Shown: positions 1 to 7,803 of the stretch, piece after piece
How the letters are laid out: every line of letters starts with the position of its first letter
Position numbering within the stretch: the stretch's first letter is position 1
Origin: Bacteroidales bacterium
GTDB lineage: Bacteria; Bacteroidota; Bacteroidia; Bacteroidales; BM520
Direction: 5' to 3'
Assembly (NCBI GenBank): GCA_028701815.1
Contig: JAQVPY010000048.1
Coordinates: 1-13,075 of the forward strand
DNA length: 13,075 bases
Notes under the pieces: generated by a model
Databases searched by the model: none
Told to the model about the DNA's origin: nothing
The model's input: only the letters and a program-made list of their open reading frames with translations
Translations under genes and position numbers: made by a program

Positions 1-971
1 CACAACGATTCAATCAGATATTTTCCTATCAGTCCCGCATGCCAGGAAGTGCCACAGGCAAGAATAATAAAACGCCCGGCATTTAACAGCTGGTCTCTAT
101 AATCGATAACAGCCGACAAGGCGACGGAGTTGTTATCCACATTAATACGACCGCGCATACAATTATTTAAACAATACGGCTGATCAAATATCTCCTTAAG
201 CATAAAATGCGGATAGCCGTCTTTCTCCAATTGTCCTATATCTAATTTAATCTGTTGGATTTTAGGATTTACAGTGGCATTATCAAGATCTATAATTTTG
301 ATATCCTCTCCCTTTTTTATAATAGCCACCTCTCCATCTTCAATATAGATTACATTTTTTGTATATTCCACTCTCGGCGACGCATCAGAAGCGATGATAA
401 ATTCATTTTCACCTATTCCGACAACCATGGGACTACTTTTACGAGCAGCAATTATCTGATCCGGATTATTCTTATCCAATATCACTATTGCATAAGCTCC
501 TATCACCTGTTTTAACGCCAGCACTACGGCATCACTCAACTCTAAATTATGTTTCTCTTGAACATATTGAATGAGTTGAACGAGCACCTCAGTATCCGTA
601 TCGCTTTTAAAAGCATAGCCTTGCGCCTGCAGTTTATTCTTTATGTCTGTATAATTTTCGATTATGCCGTTATGAACAATAGCCAGACGTCCGTTGGAAG
701 AGCAGTGAGGATGGGCATTAACCTGACATGGTTCCCCATGTGTTGCCCAACGTGTATGGGCGATGCCCACGGTGCCGGAGACATCTTTACCGTTTGCGAG
801 AGCCTCCAAATCGGAGACTTTGCCTTTTGATTTATATAAATTTAGCTCGTTATTTGAGTTTAAAAGAGCTACTCCAGCGCTGTCGTATCCGCGATATTCA
901 AGATACTTAAGGCCCTTAATAAGAATAGGATAAGCTTGCTTATTTCCTATATAGCCGACAATTCCACACAT
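1..971 (-). CDS. glmS: Glutamine--fructose-6-phosphate aminotransferase (isomerizing), N-terminal part, truncated by window edge
   Basis: This enzyme makes glucosamine-6-phosphate from fructose-6-phosphate and glutamine in the cytoplasm, the entry step to peptidoglycan and lipopolysaccharide amino sugars. Reading the minus strand from the ATG at 971 gives MCGIVGYIG, with Cys2 as the N-terminal nucleophile of the class II glutaminase domain. The glutaminase motifs RWATHG and HNGIIENY follow, as expected for GlmS. The last visible residues include ACGTSWHAG, the beginning of the first sugar-isomerase (SIS) domain. About 323 residues are visible; the family is normally a little over 600, so roughly half the protein lies beyond base 1. 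No frameshift is seen. The start is fixed by the need for Cys at position 2. It lies about 105 bp downstream of the C69 dipeptidase gene on the same strand and probably has its own promoter. Confidence 0.97.
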   Translation of the reverse strand, partial: MCGIVGYIGNKQAYPILIKGLKYLEYRGYDSAGVALLNSNNELNLYKSKGKVSDLEALANGKDVSGTVGIAHTRWATHGEPCQVNAHPHCSSNGRLAIVHNGIIENYTDIKNKLQAQGYAFKSDTDTEVLVQLIQYVQEKHNLELSDAVVLALKQVIGAYAIVILDKNNPDQIIAARKSSPMVVGIGENEFIIASDASPRVEYTKNVIYIEDGEVAIIKKGEDIKIIDLDNATVNPKIQQIKLDIGQLEKDGYPHFMLKEIFDQPYCLNNCMRGRINVDNNSVALSAVIDYRDQLLNAGRFIILACGTSWHAGLIGKYLIESL

Positions 972-1036
972 TGATTCAAATATTATATTCCGTATTTTTC
1001 GGTGATTTTCCTTTTGGTCAACAAAAAAATGATGTG

Positions 1037-1044
1037 CAAAGAAA
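1037..1044 (-). promoter_or_regulatory. Candidate weak Bacteroidetes -7 element for glmS
   Basis: On the minus strand this octamer reads TTTCTTTG, one base off the TAnnTTTG consensus, and is followed by CA as in the other promoters of this window. It would place a transcript start about 60 nt upstream of the glmS ATG. No convincing -33 TTTG is seen. The 105-bp gap (972-1076) is otherwise very A/T-rich and shows no other structure. Read-through from the dipeptidase gene is an alternative. Confidence 0.3.
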
Positions 1045-1076
1045 ATAAAAAAATTTGAATTATAATAATTTCTTCT

Positions 1077-2681
1077 CTAAAAACCTGTCCAGAACATCTC
1101 CCAAAAGCGATGTTCCATCTCTTCCCAGGTCTGACGCGTAGCGCCGGCGAAATCCGAAGTATAGCTATTCAACATTGTCTGAGCTTCTTTAAGCTTATCA
1201 TCTTTCAGGAGTTTGGCCACCTGCTTTTCGAGAGACGGCAACTCGGAGACGGCTTTTTCTTCATAACGCCGAACGTTCTTCATCATGATGTCTTTGGTAT
1301 AGCCCCATTTTATTTGGGCCAGTTTGTTAGCCTTGCGATAATGCCACAGCACTGCATCGTCGCTGTATCTAAAATGGCCGCAATGGTTAAAGCCGGCCGG
1401 CAGACGTGTCTCTCCGGCATAGATAGGGATTCGTGGACTTTGTCCCGGGTTCTCCAGCGAAAACCAGCAGAGTCCTCCTATAGCATCGGGCAGCCAGTCG
1501 CGACACTGTATGATTGTAGAATAGGAGCACCACGACATAGCAACTCCACGATAGAACGTTACAGTTTCCGGTTTCAAAAGATTGTACATATCCCTTTCGC
1601 TTTTACCCATCCACGGGTTTGCGTTTGGACAAACGACTGTATCGCAAATCATCGCTCCCTTTTCGTCTTTATGCTGAGTAGGATATAGCAGATTTTGGGT
1701 CTGACTCAAAACAGAGCCCTCATAGTCTGCACGGAAGAGTTCCATAACTTTTCTGACATCGACTTTTTCTTCCGGTTTTACGGAAAACGGCAATTCTATT
1801 GAATCGATGGAGAGATTCAACGACGGTGCAAGTTCATTAAAGATATACCACTCGCGTTCTCTATGGTTTTTACCGTCACCATAGCTTGAGGTGAAGACTT
1901 TCCACCAGATAAGGTCGCCTTTGCCATCCCACAGACCGTATTTTTTAGCCACTTCTTCGATATTATCGGAACAAATGAAATTATCTTTATCTTTTCGCTC
2001 GAGTTTGCCTATTCTTGGGATATTGCAGCTAACGGCAACATGATCATCAGGGACACGTTTAGCCACCCAGATGCCGCCAATTTTGTCAGGACCTTCACCC
2101 AGAATTTCAAGCTGCCATACCTCTTTTTTATCGGCTATAGTGATACATTCTCCTCCGTCGCCATAGCCGTATTCCTTTATCAGTTCGCCTATCAGATTAA
2201 TGGCATCGCGGGCGTTATCGCAACGTTGCAGAGCCACGCGTTCCAACTCTTCAATCAGGAACATGCCGGATTCATTCACGAGTGTGTCGGGTCCTGAAAA
2301 AGTGCTCTCTCCTATAGCAAGCTGTTTTTCATTCATACACGGATAAGCGGTATTCATATAAGCGTAGGTGTGAGGCACTTCGGGGATTTCTCCTGCCAGA
2401 AAGACATTTTCCATACTTGCGGGAGTTTCCGTATGCATGGTGCCCTTATAAACCTTGTGCATGGCTCCTTCTTCATGATCCTGAGCCGGCTCCATCGTCA
2501 CCCAGGTACGATAACGACTGTCGCAGGTATGAGAAGTAATCACTGAGCCGTCAGCAGAAGCCTTGCGCCCTACCATAATCGAAGTACAGTTAGCACCAAC
2601 TAGTTCTTCAGAATCTTGTCCCTGAACAAAAACAGCCATAAGGCTTAGCATACAAAACGCCAATAATCTTCTGATTTTCAT
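1077..2681 (-). CDS. Exported C69-family dipeptidase (PepD-like, N-terminal cysteine nucleophile)
   Basis: A 534-residue secreted peptidase of family C69, which in characterised members cleaves dipeptides with broad specificity. A signal peptide is visible: MKIRR followed by a hydrophobic stretch (residues about 6-19) and a plausible cleavage site near VQG-QD (residue 21/22). There is no lipobox, so it is probably periplasmic rather than a lipoprotein. Cys32, in ANCTSIMVGRKAS, fits the conserved cysteine that becomes the N-terminal nucleophile after processing in C69 enzymes. The DGSVITSHTCD segment that follows is also typical, as are the later GYGDGGECI and NPWMG-type segments. The start at 2681 is supported by the position of the signal peptide. 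The gene is divergent from the Hdr-like operon and has its own TATCTTTG promoter. No truncation is seen. Substrates are not deducible; general peptide scavenging is the family expectation. Confidence 0.88.
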   Translation of the reverse strand: MKIRRLLAFCMLSLMAVFVQGQDSEELVGANCTSIMVGRKASADGSVITSHTCDSRYRTWVTMEPAQDHEEGAMHKVYKGTMHTETPASMENVFLAGEIPEVPHTYAYMNTAYPCMNEKQLAIGESTFSGPDTLVNESGMFLIEELERVALQRCDNARDAINLIGELIKEYGYGDGGECITIADKKEVWQLEILGEGPDKIGGIWVAKRVPDDHVAVSCNIPRIGKLERKDKDNFICSDNIEEVAKKYGLWDGKGDLIWWKVFTSSYGDGKNHREREWYIFNELAPSLNLSIDSIELPFSVKPEEKVDVRKVMELFRADYEGSVLSQTQNLLYPTQHKDEKGAMICDTVVCPNANPWMGKSERDMYNLLKPETVTFYRGVAMSWCSYSTIIQCRDWLPDAIGGLCWFSLENPGQSPRIPIYAGETRLPAGFNHCGHFRYSDDAVLWHYRKANKLAQIKWGYTKDIMMKNVRRYEEKAVSELPSLEKQVAKLLKDDKLKEAQTMLNSYTSDFAGATRQTWEEMEHRFWEMFWTGF

Positions 2682-2744
2682 ATATTTATATTTTATAAAT
2701 TATTAAATTATATAATTATTTCAATCTTCACATTCTTTAACTTG

Positions 2745-2752
2745 CAAAGATA
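2745..2752 (-). promoter_or_regulatory. Bacteroidetes-type -7 element for the C69 dipeptidase
   Basis: The minus strand reads TATCTTTG followed by CA, a perfect TAnnTTTG match. A transcript would begin near 2738, giving a 5' leader of roughly 57 nt before the ATG at 2681. No clear -33 TTTG is visible at the usual spacing. Confidence 0.65.
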
Positions 2753-2796
2753 GTTTTAAAATCCCAATTCATTATTTCTATTTTCTAATTAAAAGT

Positions 2797-2804
2797 TATC
2801 TTTG
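2797..2804 (+). promoter_or_regulatory. Bacteroidetes-type -7 element for the Hdr-like operon
   Basis: The plus strand reads TATCTTTG followed by CA, a perfect TAnnTTTG match. A start near 2810 would leave a leader of only about a dozen nt before the ATG at 2822. It diverges from the dipeptidase promoter, with 44 bp between the two -7 elements, so the regions that would hold the -33 contacts overlap. No clear -33 TTTG is visible. Confidence 0.65.
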
Positions 2805-2821
2805 CATATTATTCTATTTTT

Positions 2822-3535
2822 ATGAAAAATATCATATTACAAAAATTGGATGAAGATGTAAGAACGGAGGAATCCTTATCTTCGTGCATGAGTTGCGGCG
2901 TATGCACCGCAATTTGTCCCGCGGCAGAGTTTTACAAATACGATCCGAGGGTGATATGTACTACGGTTCAATCGCGCGACGTTGCTGAAATAGAGAAGCT
3001 TTTAAAGAGTGATGTGATTTGGTACTGCGGGCAATGTATGTCGTGCAAGACAAGGTGTCCTCGCGGCAATGCGCCGGGCGGGCTGATTACCGTTTTACGC
3101 AGGATCTCGCAAGAGTTGGGATATTTTGTAGAAAGTGAAAAGGGGCGTCAGCAACTCGCTATCGAGCGCACGGTAGGGCAGAACATTGTAAAGCACGGCT
3201 ATTGTGTGTCTCCCGACCTTGTAAGACCGGAACTACATCCCGAACAAGGTCCCAACTGGAAATGGTTTAGAAGAAACATCAAGGAGGTGGCACCTAAGTT
3301 TGGCGCCGTATATAATGAAGAGAAAGCAGGTTCTCTTCGCAAAATCAATGAAAAAGACCTCGATGAATTGCGGGAAATTTTTAATGTCACCGGTGGCACC
3401 GACTTATATAATCAAATAGAAAACTGCTCTGCCGAAGTAGCAGAAAAATTACAAATTCCATTCGAAGACGATTATTTTATGAAAGTCTATACCGAAGATA
3501 ATGGAACTCACACTAAAGACTCACATCAGGTATGA
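2822..3535 (+). CDS. HdrC-like dicluster ferredoxin subunit
   Basis: A 237-residue soluble iron-sulfur protein resembling heterodisulfide reductase subunit C. It carries two [4Fe-4S] motifs near the N-terminus. The first is Cys22, 25, 28 and 32 (SCMSCGVCTAICP). The second is Cys69, 72, 75 and 79 (YCGQCMSCKTRCP). The spacing of about 40 residues between motifs is typical of HdrC and differs from the shorter spacing of bacterial two-cluster ferredoxins. The remaining roughly 150 residues have no motif I recognise and make the protein longer than many HdrC subunits. It is the first gene of the operon. Its TGA overlaps the next gene's ATG (ATGA), which suggests translational coupling with the HdrB-like subunit, the usual HdrC partner. 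The expected role is electron transfer between the flavoprotein and the CCG-domain subunit. The physiological redox partners are unknown. Confidence 0.85.
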   Translation: MKNIILQKLDEDVRTEESLSSCMSCGVCTAICPAAEFYKYDPRVICTTVQSRDVAEIEKLLKSDVIWYCGQCMSCKTRCPRGNAPGGLITVLRRISQELGYFVESEKGRQQLAIERTVGQNIVKHGYCVSPDLVRPELHPEQGPNWKWFRRNIKEVAPKFGAVYNEEKAGSLRKINEKDLDELREIFNVTGGTDLYNQIENCSAEVAEKLQIPFEDDYFMKVYTEDNGTHTKDSHQV

Positions 3536-4587
3536 ACAGACATCACTGGATAGAATATCAAAAGGCTGTTGCTCCCGACCATTATTTTTTCGGGAGGAGC
3601 TGTATTCGTCAGACATTTTTTACCGGTTCGGAAACAGCCTTCATCGACATCGTCGAGAAGGAGTTAGGTCTCGACATCTGTGATGACGCACGTCAACACA
3701 CATGTACCGGCATAGGATATCACTCCGACATCATCCCCTTTTTAACGACCTCTACGGTGATAGCGCGACTTTTCGCACTTATGACCGAGAAGGGTTATAA
3801 AAATTACGTTCCTTCATGTATCACGACATTCGGACTGATGTCGGAAATTCTTGAAACATGGGAACATTTTCCGGAGACCCTGGCTCAAACTCGCGAAGCC
3901 TTGTACAAGGCTACCAAACGCGAATTTGAAGTCCCCGAAAATATCAGCCACCCCTGTGACATCATATATAAGTATCGCAATGAGCTGAAACAGAAGATGA
4001 AATATCAGCTTGTCGACAAAAACACCGGAGAACCGCTAAAAGTTGTTGACCACATAGGCTGTCACTACGCAAAGATATTCCCTACTAAGGGCATCGGCGG
4101 CGCAGAATTTCCGGAAGTTCTTTCAGGCATGGTGGAATCGTGGGGCGGCAGCATCGTAGATTATGCCGAAAGGCGTCAGTGCTGTGGTTTCGGATTTAGA
4201 AACTATCTAGTACAAGCCGACAGAGGATATTCTGTAAGCAACACATACAAAAAACTTGAGTCGATGGCCCCTTATGAGCCCGACCTCATCGTATGCAACT
4301 GCCCGGGCTGCACCATGTTTATCGACAAATGGCAATATACCATAGCCGAGATGGAGGGTAAAACTTTCGATAAATATGGCTACGGCATCCCCGTTCTCAC
4401 CTACGAAGAGCTGGCAGGTCTGCTCCTTGGCTATGACCCTTGGAAACTCGGCTTCCAGATACACCAGGTTCAGATTGAACCTCTGCTCGACAAAATCGGC
4501 ATAAAATATAATCCGGAAGAAAAATTTGCAAGCGCTTCCGGCAAACAACTTATACCCCCTGAAAAACCTGTTAATCTAAAAGTATAG
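3532..4587 (+). CDS. HdrB-like CCG-domain subunit with a degenerate first CCG domain
   Basis: A 351-residue protein of the heterodisulfide reductase subunit B family. HdrB normally has two CCG domains (C-x31-39-CC-x35-36-CxxC), each binding a noncubane [4Fe-4S] cluster. The second domain here is complete: Cys177, Cys217-Cys218 (QCCGFGF) and Cys257/Cys260 (CPGC). The first is only partial. Cys24, Cys58 and Cys96 occupy the expected places, but the CC pair reads CTG (Thr59) and the final CxxC reads CITT (Thr99), so two of five ligands are missing. The flanking sequence aligns well, so this is not a frameshift. The start overlaps the upstream stop by 4 nt. The following gene begins 2 nt after the stop. 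In methanogens HdrB reduces CoM-S-S-CoB; here the substrate, if any, is unknown. Confidence 0.85.
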   Translation: MNRHHWIEYQKAVAPDHYFFGRSCIRQTFFTGSETAFIDIVEKELGLDICDDARQHTCTGIGYHSDIIPFLTTSTVIARLFALMTEKGYKNYVPSCITTFGLMSEILETWEHFPETLAQTREALYKATKREFEVPENISHPCDIIYKYRNELKQKMKYQLVDKNTGEPLKVVDHIGCHYAKIFPTKGIGGAEFPEVLSGMVESWGGSIVDYAERRQCCGFGFRNYLVQADRGYSVSNTYKKLESMAPYEPDLIVCNCPGCTMFIDKWQYTIAEMEGKTFDKYGYGIPVLTYEELAGLLLGYDPWKLGFQIHQVQIEPLLDKIGIKYNPEEKFASASGKQLIPPEKPVNLKV

Positions 4588-4589
4588 CT

Positions 4590-5618
4590 ATGGAAAAGTT
4601 TGATATTATCATTATCGGCGGCGGCCCAGCAGGCTTAAATGCGGCCATGCGCCTTTCTAATATGAACTATAAAACCCTCGTGCTTGAAAAAGAAAAAGTC
4701 ATCGGCGGCAAACTCAACCAGTGGGACAAACTGTTTCCCGACTTTACGCCGGCTATCGACGTACTGAAATACCTGACAGAGAATATCAAACAGGAAAACA
4801 CACAGATAAGCACCAGCACCTCTGTAACAAAGATAGATAAGAGCGACAATCTCTGGAAAGTCACCGACAGCAACAATAACGAATATCTGGCCGACGCAGT
4901 TCTTATCACTACGGGATTCGACGTCTTCGACGCCCGCCGCAAGGAAGAATACGGATATGGCATTTATCCCTGCGTTATCACTTCTGTTGACCTCGAAAAG
5001 ATGTTAGAGACGGGCACAATCAACTTCCCCATAGAGACAAGTGACCGGCGCCGCCGCATCGCGTTTATCCAATGTGTCGGTTCCCGCGACGAAAAATCAG
5101 GCAATCACTTCTGCTCTCGTAACTGCTGCATCTGCGCTGTAAAACAGGCTATTGAAGTAAAAGAGGTCGTCCCTGACTCTGACGTTTACTGCTTTTATAT
5201 GGACTTAAGAATGTTCGGACAACATTATGAAGAACTTTACCGCCGTTCGCAACAGGAGTTTAATGTTAACTTTGTCAGAGGCAGAGTTTCTGAGATAGCC
5301 CCTACTTTCGACAACAGAGTGGTACTTAAGGCTGAAGACACTTTGCTGTCGCGCCCTGTAAAAATGACCTTCGACCTCGTTGTTCTCATGGTCGGCATGA
5401 ACCCATCAGAGGGCACAAAGACACTGAGCTCTCTTCTCGACATCAACGATGAATACGGCTATGTAGTAAGTCAAGACGAGCATGTCGCAGACAACCTTAC
5501 CAACAAGGCGGGAGTTTTCGTCGCCGGGACATGCAAACGTCAACTGACAGTGCCGGAAACGATGAAAGATGCTGACTCTGCTGCTATTGAAATTGCAAAC
5601 TTCCTAAATCGCAGATAA
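4590..5618 (+). CDS. HdrA-like (QmoA-like) FAD flavoprotein, short form
   Basis: A 342-residue flavoprotein of the HdrA family. The FAD-binding Rossmann motif GGGPAG is at residues 10-15, preceded by the usual beta strand DIIII and followed by VLEKEKVIGGKL, as in HdrA and QmoA. The family signature IQCVGSRD (Cys162) followed by a Cys-rich segment (Cys175, 179, 180, 182; FCSRNCCICAVK) is present and in HdrA relates to a [4Fe-4S] cluster. A GYGIYPCVITSVDLEKML segment precedes it, also typical. Unlike methanogen HdrA, no additional ferredoxin motifs are present. Those clusters may instead be supplied by the separate dicluster protein encoded next. It sits in the operon with 1-2 nt gaps on both sides. 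Whether it bifurcates electrons cannot be told from sequence; an NAD(P)H-dependent role is only one option. Confidence 0.83.
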   Translation: MEKFDIIIIGGGPAGLNAAMRLSNMNYKTLVLEKEKVIGGKLNQWDKLFPDFTPAIDVLKYLTENIKQENTQISTSTSVTKIDKSDNLWKVTDSNNNEYLADAVLITTGFDVFDARRKEEYGYGIYPCVITSVDLEKMLETGTINFPIETSDRRRRIAFIQCVGSRDEKSGNHFCSRNCCICAVKQAIEVKEVVPDSDVYCFYMDLRMFGQHYEELYRRSQQEFNVNFVRGRVSEIAPTFDNRVVLKAEDTLLSRPVKMTFDLVVLMVGMNPSEGTKTLSSLLDINDEYGYVVSQDEHVADNLTNKAGVFVAGTCKRQLTVPETMKDADSAAIEIANFLNRR

Positions 5619-5619
5619 G

Positions 5620-5961
5620 ATGATAAAATTCGGATACGCTCCCGTTGTAAGCAGAACTTTAGACCTCGACTCTTCCGACTTTTCCTTGCGCGACGAGTTG
5701 ATAAGAGAAGTTCCTTCTTATAAGAAATGTATTGGCTGCGGCGGCTGCACCTCTACTTGCTCCGCTCATCAGCATACGGAATTCAGCATCTTGAGATGCA
5801 ATATGCTCTTCCGCCGTGGAAAATATGATGTCCTGGAAAAAGAACTGGACAAATGCATGCTCTGCGGAAAATGCCTTCTTGTCTGCCCCCGCAATGTCAA
5901 CACTCGTGATATGATTATCAAAATGAGATTGTTAGTACAACATAAAAACAAAAAGCAATAG
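5620..5961 (+). CDS. Small HdrC-like dicluster ferredoxin
   Basis: A 113-residue protein with two [4Fe-4S] motifs: Cys37, 40, 43 and 47 (CIGCGGCTSTC), and Cys79, 82, 85 and 89 (CMLCGKCLLVCP). The spacing of about 40 residues matches HdrC rather than clostridial ferredoxin. The first motif ends in CSAHQH instead of the usual Cys-Pro. There is no membrane segment or signal peptide. It lies between the HdrA-like flavoprotein and the membrane HdrE-HdrD fusion with 1-2 nt gaps, so it is the likely link carrying electrons between them. It could equally be viewed as the ferredoxin module missing from the short HdrA. It is the second HdrC-like protein of the operon. Confidence 0.83.
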   Translation: MIKFGYAPVVSRTLDLDSSDFSLRDELIREVPSYKKCIGCGGCTSTCSAHQHTEFSILRCNMLFRRGKYDVLEKELDKCMLCGKCLLVCPRNVNTRDMIIKMRLLVQHKNKKQ

Positions 5962-5963
5962 CC

Positions 5964-7757
5964 ATGGATACAACAATGTACAATCCCTTTGTTATGCCAT
6001 TCGCATTCGGTGTGGTCATACTTTTTCTTAACCTCATCATCAGTTTTGTTACATGGCTGTACAATCTTAGCAAGACACAAAGAAAACAGGTCGGCCGACA
6101 TATTATTTCATGGCGGACTCTCGCCGCAATCTGGGAATGCCTTCGCGAATGTCTGCTACACAGAAATATCTTTAAAAGAAACCCGGTCCTCGGCTACATG
6201 CACTGCAGCCTCGCCTTCGGATGGTCTCTCCTTATCATCGTCGGCAAATTCGAAGCCTCCACATACAGCGGCAGCTTTTTCACCAACCCGTGGCTCGCGA
6301 TATTTTTCAGATATTTTGAAGACCCATCTCGCATCTTCCCCCACAAAGAGCTGTTTACTTTTTTGATGGATTTTCTGCTCGCCGTTGTCCTTTCAGGACT
6401 GCTGCTTGCTGTAATCAAACGTTTCTACTCACGTCTGATGGGGCTCAAAAAAGCCACACGCCATACTCCATCCGACAGGATTGCCCTCATATCTTTATGG
6501 TGTATCTTTCCATTAAGACTCGTAGCTGAAAGCCTCGTCGCCGGCTACCGCAACAACGGTGGCTTTCTGACTCAAAGTCTCGGCAACCTGTTAGCACCGT
6601 TTAACCTTCCCATCGACCCGATCTGGTGGGCTTATTCCATAGCACTGTGCCTGTTCTTTATCTTTATGCCTTTTACAAGATATATGCATATCTTCACTGA
6701 AATACTGCTCATATTCCTCCGTAAATGGGGCGTGGTGGAAGAAGACAAAAAGACAGGCTATACCGACGTAGAACTCGCCGCATGTTCCCGCTGCGGTATA
6801 TGCATCGACGTATGCCCACTTAATACCGCCGCCAAAATCAACGATACACAATCGGTATATTTCATTCGAGATATAAGAGATAATGTCATAAGCCACAGGA
6901 TAATAAACGACTGCCTGCTGTGCAATCGCTGCGTCGAAGCATGTCCCGTCGGCATCAAATCCACAAAGATTCGACAGATATATAGAGAGAAAAAGTCATT
7001 TGAAAACAAACAATATTACGATTATCTTAATCCTGCCGCGACCGGTTCTACAACTTCCGGCAATAAAAGCCCAAAAGTGCTATATTTCGCCGGCTGTATG
7101 TCGCACCTCACCCCCGGCATCATCGACTCCATGAAAAAAATCTTCAAGGCAGCCGGTGAGGACTTCGTCTTTGTAGATGAAGATAAAAATATCTGCTGCG
7201 GACGCCCCCTGCGTCAACAGGGCTTTTTAGACCAGGCAAATACGCTGATGGCAAAGAACGTTCAGTTGTTCAATTCTTATAATGCCGAAATCCTCGTCAC
7301 CTCCTGTCCTATATGCTATAATTCCTTCAAGACTGAATATAAAGACCTAAATATCAAAGTAATGCATCATACGCAGTATATCAACATGCTTATTGAAGAA
7401 GGCCGTCTGCAAGTAAACCACAGCGACAAGACATTTGCATATCATGACCCGTGTGAGATCAGCAGAGAAGAAAACAGAATCTTTGAAGAGCCCCGTAACA
7501 TTCTTAGAGCAGCCGGCACATTATTACCGCTGACTAATGAAAAAGCCGACGCCTTATGTTGTGGCAGCAGCCTCGGCAACACAGTGCTTAGCACTGAACA
7601 GATCGAGGACATCCGCAATCAGGCCATGGACGTTCTTACAAAAGATAATCCCGACTATATTGTAACCTCCTGCCCGCTATGCAAAAAGACATTCAAAAAA
7701 GGACTCCGCAACGGTCCCGAAGTCAAAGATATAGCCGAAATTATCATTATGGGTTAA
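5964..7757 (+). CDS. Membrane HdrE-HdrD fusion: cytochrome-b-like domain, two [4Fe-4S] clusters and two CCG domains
   Basis: A 597-residue membrane-bound oxidoreductase subunit. The N-terminal part (about 1-255) has roughly five hydrophobic segments (near 10-32, 77-95, 133-151, 172-193 and 221-250), resembling the HdrE/DsrM/NarI-type b-cytochrome. His66, His80, His127 and His242 are candidate haem ligands, but I cannot assign them. Two [4Fe-4S] motifs follow: Cys274, 277, 280 and 284; and Cys317, 320, 323 and 327. The C-terminal HdrD/DsrK-like part has two complete CCG domains: Cys378, Cys411-412 and Cys448/451; and Cys497, Cys532-533 and Cys570/573. Fusions of this type act with membrane quinones in related systems, so menaquinone oxidation or reduction is a reasonable inference. 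It is the last gene of the operon. No terminator is visible between its stop and the downstream promoter. Confidence 0.85.
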   Translation: MDTTMYNPFVMPFAFGVVILFLNLIISFVTWLYNLSKTQRKQVGRHIISWRTLAAIWECLRECLLHRNIFKRNPVLGYMHCSLAFGWSLLIIVGKFEASTYSGSFFTNPWLAIFFRYFEDPSRIFPHKELFTFLMDFLLAVVLSGLLLAVIKRFYSRLMGLKKATRHTPSDRIALISLWCIFPLRLVAESLVAGYRNNGGFLTQSLGNLLAPFNLPIDPIWWAYSIALCLFFIFMPFTRYMHIFTEILLIFLRKWGVVEEDKKTGYTDVELAACSRCGICIDVCPLNTAAKINDTQSVYFIRDIRDNVISHRIINDCLLCNRCVEACPVGIKSTKIRQIYREKKSFENKQYYDYLNPAATGSTTSGNKSPKVLYFAGCMSHLTPGIIDSMKKIFKAAGEDFVFVDEDKNICCGRPLRQQGFLDQANTLMAKNVQLFNSYNAEILVTSCPICYNSFKTEYKDLNIKVMHHTQYINMLIEEGRLQVNHSDKTFAYHDPCEISREENRIFEEPRNILRAAGTLLPLTNEKADALCCGSSLGNTVLSTEQIEDIRNQAMDVLTKDNPDYIVTSCPLCKKTFKKGLRNGPEVKDIAEIIIMG

Positions 7758-7775
7758 TTGTTAATTAAAAAATAG

Positions 7776-7783
7776 TATCTTTG
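7776..7783 (+). promoter_or_regulatory. Bacteroidetes-type -7 element for hypD
   Basis: The sequence TATCTTTG followed by CA is a perfect TAnnTTTG match, located 19 nt after the stop of the Hdr-like operon. Transcription would start near 7789, giving a long leader of about 130 nt before the hypD ATG. A TTG at 7758-7760 is closer than the usual -33 spacing, so the -33 element is uncertain. Confidence 0.65.
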
Positions 7784-7803
7784 CAAAAATTATTCTACTC
7801 AAA

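Noticed and set aside
255..910. Three small plus-strand open frames.
   Set aside because: All are antisense to glmS, whose glutaminase motifs are unmistakable on the minus strand.
1110..1688. A 192-codon open frame on the plus strand.
   Set aside because: It lies wholly antisense within the C69 dipeptidase gene, has no recognisable domain, and the minus-strand frame has a clear signal peptide and family motifs.
2822..7757. A methanogen or sulfate-reducer origin because of the Hdr, Qmo and Dsr resemblance.
   Set aside because: The promoters, the GlmS, C69 and SUF neighbours and the base composition are those of Bacteroidetes, and no methanogenesis or dissimilatory sulfur gene is present.
7754..7768. 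TTAATT-GTT-AATTAA inverted repeat at the end of the Hdr-like operon, considered as a terminator.
   Set aside because: It has only A/T pairs, overlaps the stop codon and is followed by A rather than T residues on the transcribed strand.
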